A DNA stretch of 32,139 nucleotides from an uncultured Clostridia bacterium (GCA_947164825.1 CAMUYE010000018.1:1-32139); one strand, 5' to 3'; positions 23,427 through 32,049 are shown, numbered from the stretch's first letter. The notes: generated from the letters alone by a model not told the origin. A program made the numbers and translations.

Positions 23427-24401
23427 ATGATCGTTCTGTACATATTGCTGGGTCTGGCGGCACTCTATCTGGTGTTTGTGTTCGGACCGGCTGCCGTCGC
23501 CTCCAAGGTCATTTTTTCCCGCGGGACGGGGACGGAGTTCGACCGGGCCATCGCGCCGGAGGGAGATTTTGCCTGCTATGCGGAACAGCTCCGCGCCGGA
23601 CGGGATCTGCTGTACGCCGAAGGGCTTCGGGAAGTATCCGTTTCCTCTGAAGACGGACTCCGGCTCGCTGCGGACTACCGGGACGCCCACTCCGCATATA
23701 CGGCGATCCTGCTGCACGGCTACCATTCCGATCCCATGCTGAACGTCTCCGTTCAGGGCGCCTGCTTCGCGAAACGCGGCTACAATATTCTGATCCCGGA
23801 TCAGCGCGCCCACGGCCGCAGCGGGGGAGAGCGGACCGGACTCGGAATTCTGGAGCAGGAGGACCTGCTGACCTGGACGCGCTGGCTCCTGGCGGAGACC
23901 TCCACGCGGCGGATCGTCGTCTACGGCGTCTCCATGGGCGCGGCGACGACAGCTTACGCCTCCGATCGGCTGGATCCCCAGACTGTGGCAGCCATCGTCC
24001 TCGACTGCGGCTTTGATTCGCCGGATTCTCAGATCCGGAGGGAATGCGTGAAGCGGCATCTTCCTCCCTTCCTGATGATGCCGGTCATCCGGCTGCTGGC
24101 GAAACGCCGGTTGGGCAGGGACATCCGCTGCTCTGTGCACGATTCCCTCTCCCGAACCACGATCCCGGCCTATTTCCTGCACGGCACCCGGGACCAGACC
24201 GTACTCTGGACGGAAGGCCGCGCCGCCTTTGAAGCCTGCGCTTCCAAAAAATCGTTCTATTCCGTGGCCGGAGTCGGCCACGCCGCTGCGTTCCTGAAGG
24301 ATCCTGAGCGGGCCGAAGAAGCCCTCTTTGCGTTCCTGGAAGAGGTCGATCCCTCCGCGGGACGGCCGCATATAAGCGTCAACCAAACAAATCAAGCATA
24401 A
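23427..24401 (+). CDS. Membrane-anchored alpha/beta hydrolase (Ser nucleophile)
   Basis: A 324-residue protein. Residues 1-25 form a hydrophobic anchor (YILLGLAALYLVFVFGPAA). The rest is an alpha/beta hydrolase with HGYHSD, the nucleophile elbow GVSMGA (Ser169), Asp256 (GTRDQ) and His285 (GVGHAA). It resembles the dienelactone hydrolase / BAAT-like and FrsA-like group used for acyl ester or thioester cleavage. It is 9 nt downstream of the ACP gene. It could release acyl chains from carrier or lipid, or take acyl groups from outside lipids. Two further anchored hydrolases of similar plan occur downstream. Confidence 0.85.
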   Translation: MIVLYILLGLAALYLVFVFGPAAVASKVIFSRGTGTEFDRAIAPEGDFACYAEQLRAGRDLLYAEGLREVSVSSEDGLRLAADYRDAHSAYTAILLHGYHSDPMLNVSVQGACFAKRGYNILIPDQRAHGRSGGERTGLGILEQEDLLTWTRWLLAETSTRRIVVYGVSMGAATTAYASDRLDPQTVAAIVLDCGFDSPDSQIRRECVKRHLPPFLMMPVIRLLAKRRLGRDIRCSVHDSLSRTTIPAYFLHGTRDQTVLWTEGRAAFEACASKKSFYSVAGVGHAAAFLKDPERAEEALFAFLEEVDPSAGRPHISVNQTNQA

Positions 24402-24414
24402 TCAGGAGGAGAAA

Positions 24415-25347
24415 ATGAAACAGTTTGCCATTCTTGCCGACGGTACCTGTGATCTCAATGAGGGATTCCGGAAACAGTACGACGTCAAGGTGCTGCCCGG
24501 TCACATTGTCCTGCCGGACAAAAGCGACATTCCCGCTTTCCTTACCTGGGAGAACTATCCCAAGGAGAAATTCTATGCCGATCTGAAGAAGACCCCCAAT
24601 GACTTCACCACCGCGCCTCCCAACACCGCGGAGTTCGCCGACGCGATGGAGAAGATCGTTATGGACGGGACCCAACTGCTGGTGATGACCATCTCCGGCG
24701 GCATGAGCGGCGCCTTCCAGTTTGCCCTTTCCGCCCGGAAGCAGGTGCTTGAAAAATATCCGGACGCAAAGATTAACTGTGTAGACAGCATGCGCTTCGG
24801 CCCCGGCTTCGGCCTGATGGCCGTTTGGGCCGCCAAGCTCCGCGCCGAGGGCAAGGATCTGGACGAGGTTACCCGCGAGCTGGAGGAGAATAAGAACCGA
24901 TTCCACCAGGCAGGCTGGCTGGATGATCTGAGCTTTGTGGCCAAGAAGGGCCGCCTGACCAACGCGAAGGCCTTCTTCGGCACCCTGGCGGGCATCAAGC
25001 CCATCGGCGAGTTCGACTACAACGGTCTGACTACGGTCATCGGCAAAGCCAAAGGCGCCAAGGCAGCCTATGAGGTCCTGATGACCTATATCGAGAAGAC
25101 CATTGAGAACCCCGAGGAGCAGATGATCTTCATTGCCCAGACCAACCGGATGCCCCAGGCTGAAAAATTCCGCGACCTTATTCAGGAGCGCTTCCACCCC
25201 AAGGAGATTTTTATCAACGACGTGTTCCCCTCCTGCGGCATCAACATCGGCCCCGGCCTCATGGCCGCCTATTATATGGGCAAGCCGATCTCCCGGGATC
25301 TGTCCGAGGAAAAGGCGATTATCGAACAGGCGCTGGCCAAGGCCTGA
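24415..25347 (+). CDS. DegV family fatty-acid-binding protein (FakB-like)
   Basis: A 310-residue protein of the DegV/EDD fold. DegV proteins bind a free fatty acid, and the FakB members present it to the kinase FakA for conversion to acyl-phosphate. The N-terminal DGTCDL and SGGMSGAFQ motifs occupy the usual binding positions. The family's C-terminal HxGPG is here NIGPG, so the usual His is replaced by Asn. A strong AGGAGG site lies before the ATG. With a FakA-like kinase two genes downstream, the FakB role is likely. Confidence 0.88.
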   Translation: MKQFAILADGTCDLNEGFRKQYDVKVLPGHIVLPDKSDIPAFLTWENYPKEKFYADLKKTPNDFTTAPPNTAEFADAMEKIVMDGTQLLVMTISGGMSGAFQFALSARKQVLEKYPDAKINCVDSMRFGPGFGLMAVWAAKLRAEGKDLDEVTRELEENKNRFHQAGWLDDLSFVAKKGRLTNAKAFFGTLAGIKPIGEFDYNGLTTVIGKAKGAKAAYEVLMTYIEKTIENPEEQMIFIAQTNRMPQAEKFRDLIQERFHPKEIFINDVFPSCGINIGPGLMAAYYMGKPISRDLSEEKAIIEQALAKA

Positions 25348-25382
25348 ACGACAGCTGAATCTGAAACTGGAAAGGGATAGTT

Positions 25383-26726
25383 ATGAGAAAACTGACGAAA
25401 AAATGGCAAATGTTCCTGTACGCCATCGGCGGCATGGGCGTCAATATGCTCAATCTGATGGTGGGCTCCTACCTCTGCTCCGCCCTGATCGCCTCGGGCT
25501 TCGGAAAGGAAGCCGTGGCAAATCAGACCTTCCTGGGCCGTGACCTGGTCTTTGCCGGGACCTGGGCGGTCTTCGGCGTCATCGCCAAGATCATCGACGG
25601 CGTCATCGACGTGCCCATGGCCTCCTTCACCGACAACCTGAAGACGAAGTTCGGCCGCCGCCGTCCCGCTTTGATCATCGGCCTCGTTCCCATGATCCTG
25701 GCCTACGTGCTCTTCACCCTGGTGACGCCGAACCCCGAGGGCGCTACCATGCTGAACACGGTCTTCTACGGCCTGGTGCTCTGCGTGTTCTTCAGCTTCT
25801 ATACTCTCACCATGGTCACCTACTACGCTACCTTCACCGAGATCGTGGACACCCAGGAGGAGCGCAATTTCATCTCCAACGTCAAGTCCGTCTGCGATAT
25901 CGTCTACTTCATCCTCGGCTACGTGGTGGTGCGGATGCTGCTCAACGGCATGAACATCCGGCTGGTGTCCATGATCGTCCTGCCCATGGTTCTGACCATG
26001 CTGATCCCCCTGTTCCTCATCAAGGAGCGTTCCACGGAAAAGGGAATCGTGACAGACGAGAACGGAGAGGTCTCCAAACCGGTCAACCTCTTCAAGTCGA
26101 TTGGCTTTACCTTCAAAAACAAGAATTATATCCTCTGGATGCTGGTCTACTCCTTTATGACGCTGGGCGTCCAGCTCTTCCTCAGCGGCATCAACGAGTA
26201 TTTCTCCGTGGCCGGTATGAGTATGATGTTCGTGATGATGGCGGCCTTTGCGCCGGTGCCCCTGACCCTCCTGCTCTACAACTGGTTCACCCGGCGCTTC
26301 GGCTTTGGCTTCTCCTATCGCTACGTGCTGATCATCTTCGCTGTGGGAATGCTTTCCATGTTCGGCGTCTCCCTGCTGCCAGCGGGCACTCTGAAGACCG
26401 TCCTGGCCATCGTCACCGGCCTGATTTCCTCCTTCGGCATCGGCGCCATGTTCTCCGTGGCCTATTCCGTGCCCTCGCAGCTGGCGGCGGAGGAGGAGAA
26501 AAAGACCGGCGTCTCCAACGCCGCCATGTACTTTGCCGTGCAGGGCCTCTTTGCGGGCGTTGCCTCCGGCATCGGCGGAGCCGCCATTCTCACCTGGCTC
26601 AAGACGACGGATAACGTTCGTTATATGACGCCGATCTGCGCCATTGCCATGCTGCTTGCCTTCGTCCTGTCCTTCCTGCTTCCCAAATCCGTCCGCGAGA
26701 TGGGTAAGAAGAACGGCAAGAACTGA
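25383..26726 (+). CDS. MFS transporter of the GPH cation-symporter type
   Basis: A 447-residue, 12-helix membrane protein. The first cytoplasmic loop carries the glycoside-pentoside-hexuronide family pattern (DGVIDVPMASFTDNLKTKFGRRRP). GPH members usually move sugars or glycosides with Na+ or H+, but relatives of the same fold move lipids (MFSD2A, lysophosphatidylcholine). It lies between the FakB-like and FakA-like genes with short gaps, so a lysolipid or acyl-containing substrate is a reasonable hypothesis. AAAGGGA precedes the ATG. Confidence 0.88.
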   Translation: MRKLTKKWQMFLYAIGGMGVNMLNLMVGSYLCSALIASGFGKEAVANQTFLGRDLVFAGTWAVFGVIAKIIDGVIDVPMASFTDNLKTKFGRRRPALIIGLVPMILAYVLFTLVTPNPEGATMLNTVFYGLVLCVFFSFYTLTMVTYYATFTEIVDTQEERNFISNVKSVCDIVYFILGYVVVRMLLNGMNIRLVSMIVLPMVLTMLIPLFLIKERSTEKGIVTDENGEVSKPVNLFKSIGFTFKNKNYILWMLVYSFMTLGVQLFLSGINEYFSVAGMSMMFVMMAAFAPVPLTLLLYNWFTRRFGFGFSYRYVLIIFAVGMLSMFGVSLLPAGTLKTVLAIVTGLISSFGIGAMFSVAYSVPSQLAAEEEKKTGVSNAAMYFAVQGLFAGVASGIGGAAILTWLKTTDNVRYMTPICAIAMLLAFVLSFLLPKSVREMGKKNGKN

Positions 26727-26778
26727 GCGAAAGCGGCAAATCAAGAACGTAACACTTTATCAGGAAGAGACTTGAATC

Positions 26779-28422
26779 ATGTCTGTCAAACGAATTAACG
26801 GCGTTCAGCTGGAGCAAATGCTCCGCAACGGTCTCGCCAACCTGCGTCTGCATGAGAAGGAGATCAACCAGCTCAACGTATTCCCGGTCCCCGACGGCGA
26901 CACCGGCACGAATATGCGCATGACCCTGGAGCATGGACTTCAGAGCGCCCACAGCACCACTGAGGCGGGGGAGTATCTGAAAGCCCTCGCAGCGGGGACG
27001 CTGCTCGGCGCCCGGGGCAATTCCGGCGTCATCCTCTCCCAGTTCTTCTATGGCTTTGCCCAGGAGCTGTCCCGCAGTTCGCTGATTGGGCCGGGCGAGC
27101 TTCGCAACGGCTTGATCCGAGGCTACCGCGTGGCCTATGACGCGGTGATCAGCCCCGTGGAGGGGACCATGCTCACCGTGGCCCGGGAGGGCATCGAGCA
27201 TATCCGCGCCCAGATCACCCGAAACAGCGGGATCGACGTGATCCTCTCCATGTACACCGCGGAGATGCGGAAGACCCTGGCCCAGACGCCGGAAATGCTC
27301 GACGTGCTCAAGGAGTCCGGCGTGGTAGACAGCGGCGCCGCCGGTTTTATTCTGATCTTCGAGGGCATGCTGAAGCAACTTCGGGGCGAACAGCTGGACG
27401 ACGGCGAACGCATCGTCCGCGAATCCGCCGAACCGGAGGGGCCGGATCTGAGCCTTTTCGACGAAAACAGCGCGTTTGTGGACGGCTATTGCATGGAGTT
27501 CATTCTCCAACTGATGAACGCCAAGGAATACGAGCACAAATTCAGGCTCCAGGCCTATATCCGGGCGCTGGAGAAGCTGGGCGAGTCCATTGTCTGCGTA
27601 CAGAATGAGAAGCGGATCAAGGTCCATATCCACACGAAAAAGCCCGCGATCATCATCCAGTATTCCCAGAAGTACGGAGAATTCCTGACCTTCAAGCTGG
27701 AAAACATGCAGCTCCAGCACAATGAACGGGATCGGAGCATCCGTCCGGAGAAGCATAAGCCGCTCGCGATTGTGGCAGTGGTGAACGGCTTTGGCATGCG
27801 AAAGCTCTTTGAAAGCCTCGGCGTGGACTTCGTCATCGACGGCGGCGCCACCATGAACACCTCCTCCAAGGAATTTGTTTCCGCCATCGAGAGACTCAAC
27901 GCCGATGTGGTTGTGATCCTGCCGAACCATAAGAACGTGATCCCGGCAGCGGAGCAGGCGGCCGCCCTGGTTACGGGGAAAACTGTCACGGTTATCCCCA
28001 CCAAGAGCGTTGCTGAGGGCTATTTCTCCATCGCTATGGATATCCCGGACAGCGCGGACGTCGAAAACCGGATTCACCAGCTCCGCCGGGGCAGGGAAGA
28101 TGTCATCACAGTCTGTGAGACCACTGCCTCACGGGATTTCTCCTGGCACGAGCTGAACTGTCGTCGGGGCGATGAGATCGCGCTGCGCAACGGAGAGCTC
28201 TGCTGCGTCGGCAGCGACTGGAAAACGTTGATCCTCGACGCCCTGGCGCAGATCGAGGACATTGAAGACAAGGAGACCTGCGTCGTGTTCCGCGGGCTCA
28301 ACGTCCCGGAGGAGGACGAGGAGCTTCTTTCCGAGGCTGTGGCCGAGCGCTATCCGATGCTGGAGCTCAGCTTCGTGGACGGAGGCCAGGAGATCTATCA
28401 ATGGATACTGGGGGTGCCGTAA
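26779..28422 (+). CDS. fakA: Fatty acid kinase catalytic subunit FakA-like (DhaL/YloV)
   Basis: A 547-residue protein, close to the usual FakA/YloV length. The N-terminal DhaL-type domain holds the metal and ATP site NVFPVPDGDTGTNM (33-46) and ARGNSGVILSQFF. The middle and C-terminal parts match the FakA linker and EDD-like domain. FakA phosphorylates a fatty acid held by FakB to give acyl-phosphate, which PlsX and PlsY otherwise use. No plsX or plsY is in the window. The gene is 52 nt after the transporter gene and 4 nt before the next hydrolase gene. It could also be the housekeeping copy, though that usually sits beside the asp23 (DUF322) gene. Confidence 0.88.
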   Translation: MSVKRINGVQLEQMLRNGLANLRLHEKEINQLNVFPVPDGDTGTNMRMTLEHGLQSAHSTTEAGEYLKALAAGTLLGARGNSGVILSQFFYGFAQELSRSSLIGPGELRNGLIRGYRVAYDAVISPVEGTMLTVAREGIEHIRAQITRNSGIDVILSMYTAEMRKTLAQTPEMLDVLKESGVVDSGAAGFILIFEGMLKQLRGEQLDDGERIVRESAEPEGPDLSLFDENSAFVDGYCMEFILQLMNAKEYEHKFRLQAYIRALEKLGESIVCVQNEKRIKVHIHTKKPAIIIQYSQKYGEFLTFKLENMQLQHNERDRSIRPEKHKPLAIVAVVNGFGMRKLFESLGVDFVIDGGATMNTSSKEFVSAIERLNADVVVILPNHKNVIPAAEQAAALVTGKTVTVIPTKSVAEGYFSIAMDIPDSADVENRIHQLRRGREDVITVCETTASRDFSWHELNCRRGDEIALRNGELCCVGSDWKTLILDALAQIEDIEDKETCVVFRGLNVPEEDEELLSEAVAERYPMLELSFVDGGQEIYQWILGVP

Positions 28423-28426
28423 GAAA

Positions 28427-29362
28427 ATGGAGTGGTACTGGATCCTTCTCGGCGCGCTTCTGCTGCTGATCCTGTTTCCCACCATCCTCATCTCTTCCGT
28501 GATCTACACGATCCTGTTCGTGCGCACGGGCAAGGATAAATTCGGCCGGAGCTGCAGCTTCCCGGATGACCCGGAATACGTCCGGATGTTCAACATCGGC
28601 CTGGAATGGGGCAAGCAGTACGAAGCCTATAAACGGCCCGTGGAGATCGACAGCGACGGCTATCATCTGGTGGGAGAGTATTTCGACTTCGGCGGGAGCT
28701 CCGCCGTCCTCATCGTCGCGGGCAGAACCGAATGCCTGTTGTATTCCTACTATTTCGCGGAGCCCTACCGAAAGGCGGGGCGCAACGTCCTGGTCATCGA
28801 CAACCGTTCCCACGGCCTGTCGGAGGGCAGGGTGAGTTCTCTCGGCTATAAAGAATACCGGGACCTGCTGGCCTGGTCCCGGCTGCTCCACGACGAGCTG
28901 GGCAACGAGACCGTCCTCTTCCACGGGGTTTGCATCGGCGCCTCTGCGGCCCTGTTCGCCCTGACGAGCCCGGACTGCCCGGACTGGAACGAGGGGCTTG
29001 TCGCCGATGGGATGTACTACAATTTCTATAAGTCCTTTGAGAACCACATGAAGGCGGACCGGCCCAAAAGAATGCGCTTCCCCGTCATGCAGGTGGTCAT
29101 GCTCTGGATTCGTCTCTTCTCCGGGGCGGACGTGGTCTTTGACGGCCCCTTTAAGCGGATCGAAAAGCTGAAAAAGCCCATCCTCTTCCTCTACAGCCGG
29201 GAAGATACCTACTCCACCCCGGACCAGGCGGAATATCTTTACGCCCACTGTACGGCGCCGAAGAAGCTCGTATGGTTTGACAAAGGAGCCCATTCCCGGA
29301 TCCGGATCAACACGCCCGAGGAGTATGACGCTGAAATAATGGAATTTGTGTCGAAATTGTAA
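28427..29362 (+). CDS. Membrane-anchored alpha/beta hydrolase with Cys nucleophile
   Basis: A 311-residue protein with an N-terminal membrane anchor (WYWILLGALLLLILFPTILI) and the same general plan as the hydrolase at 23427. The nucleophile elbow is GVCIGA, so Cys169 replaces the usual Ser. Asp260 (SREDT) and His289 (GAHSR) complete the triad. Cys nucleophiles are known in dienelactone hydrolase and in bile acid-CoA:amino acid acyltransferase, where they favour acyl transfer. The ATG follows the fakA stop by 4 nt; the longer ORF-track start lies inside fakA. It is the last gene of the operon, as a new promoter follows. Confidence 0.85.
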   Translation: MEWYWILLGALLLLILFPTILISSVIYTILFVRTGKDKFGRSCSFPDDPEYVRMFNIGLEWGKQYEAYKRPVEIDSDGYHLVGEYFDFGGSSAVLIVAGRTECLLYSYYFAEPYRKAGRNVLVIDNRSHGLSEGRVSSLGYKEYRDLLAWSRLLHDELGNETVLFHGVCIGASAALFALTSPDCPDWNEGLVADGMYYNFYKSFENHMKADRPKRMRFPVMQVVMLWIRLFSGADVVFDGPFKRIEKLKKPILFLYSREDTYSTPDQAEYLYAHCTAPKKLVWFDKGAHSRIRINTPEEYDAEIMEFVSKL

Positions 29363-29393
29363 AAAAATTATTGCCGATTTTTGCACAATATGC

Positions 29394-29421
29394 TTGATTT
29401 TTCCGCGTTATATGCTATAAT
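29394..29421 (+). promoter_or_regulatory. SigA-type promoter of the small membrane protein gene
   Basis: TTGATT (29394-29399), 16 nt, and a perfect TATAAT (29416-29421) with an extended TG one base upstream. Confidence 0.8.
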
Positions 29422-29452
29422 ATAACTATCTTTGAGAAAAGGAGGATTCCAA

Positions 29453-29767
29453 ATGGATCCGCAGTACAACCAGTCCAACTTCAAGTCGTCTGTTTATCAG
29501 ACCATGGCCCAGCCCAACCTCCTGGTGTTCGGCATTCTGAGCCTCGTGTTCTCCGGTATCGTGGGACTCATCCTTGCCATCGTCGGCAGAAAAAAGGGTA
29601 AGGCTTTCATCGAGCAGGGCGGCACTCTCACCGGCGCCTCCAAGGTCGGCTACATCCTTTCCCTGGTTGGCCTGATCTTCAGCATCATCGCCATCGTCTT
29701 CATCGTGATCTACATCATTATCATCATTGCAGCTGCCGGCGCTGCCTCCAGCTACAGCTACTATTAA
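29453..29767 (+). CDS. Small two-helix membrane protein (DUF4190-like)
   Basis: A 104-residue protein. A polar N-terminus (MDPQYNQSNFKSS) is followed by two strongly hydrophobic helices (about 28-47 and 64-95) with a basic loop between (GRKKGKA). The layout resembles DUF4190 and similar small membrane proteins of unknown function. A consensus AAAGGAGG lies 8 nt before the ATG; the ORF-track start at 29432 lies upstream of that site. It has its own promoter and terminator, so it is a single-gene unit. The tail is Ser/Tyr-rich (SSYSYY). Confidence 0.85.
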   Translation: MDPQYNQSNFKSSVYQTMAQPNLLVFGILSLVFSGIVGLILAIVGRKKGKAFIEQGGTLTGASKVGYILSLVGLIFSIIAIVFIVIYIIIIIAAAGAASSYSYY

Positions 29768-29793
29768 TCCGCACGGGCGTCAGCCCACAGCGC

Positions 29794-29838
29794 AAAACGG
29801 AACGATGCCGTCCCCCGCGGGCGGCATCGTTCCGTTTT
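29794..29838 (+). terminator. Intrinsic terminator after the small membrane protein gene
   Basis: A perfect 17-bp inverted repeat (29794-29810 and 29822-29838) with an 11-nt loop, A-run and T-run flanks. Confidence 0.88.
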
Positions 29839-29970
29839 CGGGAAAAACAAATATCCCGGCTTGATCCTGTCCACCGATTTTCAAAACCGTATCCTGTTCC
29901 CCGTCTGTCGGAAGGGTATAAAGCCCCGAAAACAGGGGATCCTCATTTTGTGCCGGAAGGAGACCGCTCC

Positions 29971-30996
29971 ATGAACGACCAAACCATATGCGCTTCCGGG
30001 ATCCGGCACGGATCCTCTGTTCGAAAGGCGTTGAAAATCCTCGTGATCATCATTCTGATCTATTCGTTGGGCTCCGTGGCCCTCTCCGCCATCATTTACC
30101 GTCTGCTCTTTCCCCGGCGGGACGGCATTTCCGAGTTCCGCTATACCTATTCTGAGCTGGGCGCGGAGGCTCCGCCCCGGGAGGCGTTCCGGTTTTCCTC
30201 CGGTGATAATCTGCTGTCGGGCTACCGATATGACGCGGAGGATCCGAAGGGCCTGATCGTGGTAGTCAACGGCGTCGGAGCCGGGGTGGACGCCCATCTG
30301 CCGGAGATCTGCTACTTCGTCGCCCACGGCTATTCCGCCGTGGTCTGGGATAACACCGGCATCGGGGAAAGCGAGGGCCGCTGGTCCGTCGGGATGCAGC
30401 AGATCAAGCTGGATCTCCTGGCCTTTCTGGATTGGCTGGAGGCGCAGAAGCCCGGAGAAGAACTGCCGGTTTTCCTCTACGGGCACAGCGCAGGCGCTTA
30501 CGCCGCCTGCACCGCCCTGGCGACCGACCACCGGATCGACGGCGTGATTAGTATTGCCGCGTTTGAATCTCCCATTCAGATCATGCTTCACCATGCCAGA
30601 AATCGCGTCGGCCTCCTGGCAGATCTGCAGAGCCCCTTCCTCCGCCTGGAGAATCTGCTCCTCTTTGGAGAAGACTCTGACTGTTCCGCCTTCGAGGCGA
30701 TCAACGCAGCCGAGGTTCCGGTGCTGATCGTTCAAGGCAACTCCGACGATCTGGTGCCTTACAGCCAAAGCCTGATCCGCTTTGAGGGAGAATTTGAGAA
30801 TCCCCGGGTCTGCTGCGTGGAGATCACCACCGAATACCGCAACGAGCATTCTACGCCTTGGCTCTCCGAAGCGTCGGCCTGCTACGAGTATACCCTCCCG
30901 AAAGGGGAGACCCCGGATAAATCCCAGGCCAACGAGCTCAGCGAAACCTTCATGGGGGAGCTGTTGGCCTTCCTGGACGAAACCGTGGGCCGCTGA
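29971..30996 (+). CDS. Membrane-anchored alpha/beta hydrolase (third copy)
   Basis: A 341-residue protein with an N-terminal anchor (about 22-46, ILVIIILIYSLGSVALSAII). The hydrolase domain has GHSAG (Ser173), an acid in NSDD (259-260) and a His in NEHST (293). The oxyanion strand reads VVVNGVGAG in place of the usual HG. The start at 29971 is preferred because AAGGAG lies 8 nt upstream. It is separated from the acyl operon by the small membrane protein gene and its terminator, and I found no good promoter in 29839-29970. It shares the anchored layout with the two operon hydrolases but is more distant in sequence. Confidence 0.84.
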   Translation: MNDQTICASGIRHGSSVRKALKILVIIILIYSLGSVALSAIIYRLLFPRRDGISEFRYTYSELGAEAPPREAFRFSSGDNLLSGYRYDAEDPKGLIVVVNGVGAGVDAHLPEICYFVAHGYSAVVWDNTGIGESEGRWSVGMQQIKLDLLAFLDWLEAQKPGEELPVFLYGHSAGAYAACTALATDHRIDGVISIAAFESPIQIMLHHARNRVGLLADLQSPFLRLENLLLFGEDSDCSAFEAINAAEVPVLIVQGNSDDLVPYSQSLIRFEGEFENPRVCCVEITTEYRNEHSTPWLSEASACYEYTLPKGETPDKSQANELSETFMGELLAFLDETVGR

Positions 30997-31100
30997 CGGG
31001 CTCACGCGGCTTTCTGACCGCTGGGGATTTCCGAAACTCAAAGTATGAGAAGCTCCAGATGCTCTGTACACACAGGGGTTGCTTCTGTACTCCAATATGA

Positions 31101-31129
31101 TTGACAAGAGCGAGGATATCGTTTATAAT
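31101..31129 (+). promoter_or_regulatory. SigA-type promoter of the zinc-ribbon protein gene
   Basis: A perfect TTGACA (31101-31106), 17 nt, and a perfect TATAAT (31124-31129). Confidence 0.9.
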
Positions 31130-31165
31130 TATATCATATCCTGATGATAATTGGAGGTATCTGAG

Positions 31166-32017
31166 ATGGTATATTGCGGCCAATGCGGAACCCAGGTGAC
31201 GGAAGGGACCAAATTCTGCCCGAACTGCGGAGCGGCGATCGAGGAATATACGGGCCCGTCCACACAGCCGGCGTCTCCGCTGCAGGAGTACTGGACCAAC
31301 CGCGATGCGACTTACGCCTGCGCTGACCCTGCAGCACAGGCTGTACAGCCTGTGCAGCCCGTACAACCCGTACAGAACATACCGCAGAATCATGTGAATC
31401 GACAGCAGGAAGAGCAAAGCATCCAGGATTTGATCAGATATTTCAGTGAAAAACAGCGGCAGTACAACGAGTACGACGCGATCAGCGAAGCGCTTTATCA
31501 GCCTCGGGATCGGGCGCATAAAGCGCTGCTGGTTTGGGGCATTATTCTGATGGCGATTCCGCTGCTGATCGGATTTCTCGTGCTGCTGATCGGAATTGCG
31601 GCCGACGACGTTGGCAGTGGGTTTGGGATTTCACTGATCTTTTTCCTTTTGGCGCTTCCGGGCTTTTTTATGATTTTTGGCTATGTTCGCCAGAATAATC
31701 GGAGCAAAGCAGCCTATCAGTACAACGATACCCGGTTTATGAAACTGACAGACGAGCTGGTTCAGCATTACAACAACTACGGGTACTGCCCGATCGGCTT
31801 TGAATACTCCAATCCCTCCGTGCTCCAGACGATTCTCAATACGATCCACGGCGGCAGAGCGGATACGGCCAAGGAAGCGATCAACCTGCTCCTGGATGCC
31901 GCTCGCAGACAGAACAAGCGGGCGTTCGCCATCCAGCGGGCACAGAGCGCCAGAGCCGCCGCCCACGGCGCGTATCCTCCCGCAGCCTTCTGCGCAACCG
32001 CGTTCTTCACCCGCTGA
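31166..32017 (+). CDS. Zinc-ribbon membrane protein
   Basis: A 283-residue protein. The N-terminus is a zinc ribbon (YCGQCGTQ ... FCPNCGAA), then a Pro/Gln/Val-rich linker with a short repeated VQPVQP unit, a helical stretch, two adjacent transmembrane helices (about 120-145 and 150-175) and a C-terminal helical region rich in Ala, Arg and Gln. This layout is common in Firmicutes proteins of unknown function. GGAGG lies 8 nt before the ATG; the ORF-track start (TTG at 31151) would use up that site. The last 20 residues (HGAYPPAAFCATAFFTR) look unlike the rest, but no frameshift is proven. Confidence 0.85.
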   Translation: MVYCGQCGTQVTEGTKFCPNCGAAIEEYTGPSTQPASPLQEYWTNRDATYACADPAAQAVQPVQPVQPVQNIPQNHVNRQQEEQSIQDLIRYFSEKQRQYNEYDAISEALYQPRDRAHKALLVWGIILMAIPLLIGFLVLLIGIAADDVGSGFGISLIFFLLALPGFFMIFGYVRQNNRSKAAYQYNDTRFMKLTDELVQHYNNYGYCPIGFEYSNPSVLQTILNTIHGGRADTAKEAINLLLDAARRQNKRAFAIQRAQSARAAAHGAYPPAAFCATAFFTR

Positions 32018-32049
32018 CGCGATATGGAATATGATATAAATAATGTGAG

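Noticed and set aside
25272-28077. Minus-strand ORFs of 490 and 492 codons opposite the transporter and FakA genes
   Set aside because: His/Asp/Gly-rich shadow frames with no domain.
31940-32017. Frameshift near the end of the zinc-ribbon protein
   Set aside because: The last residues look unlike the helix before, but no alternative frame gives a clearly better continuation and the terminator follows at normal distance.
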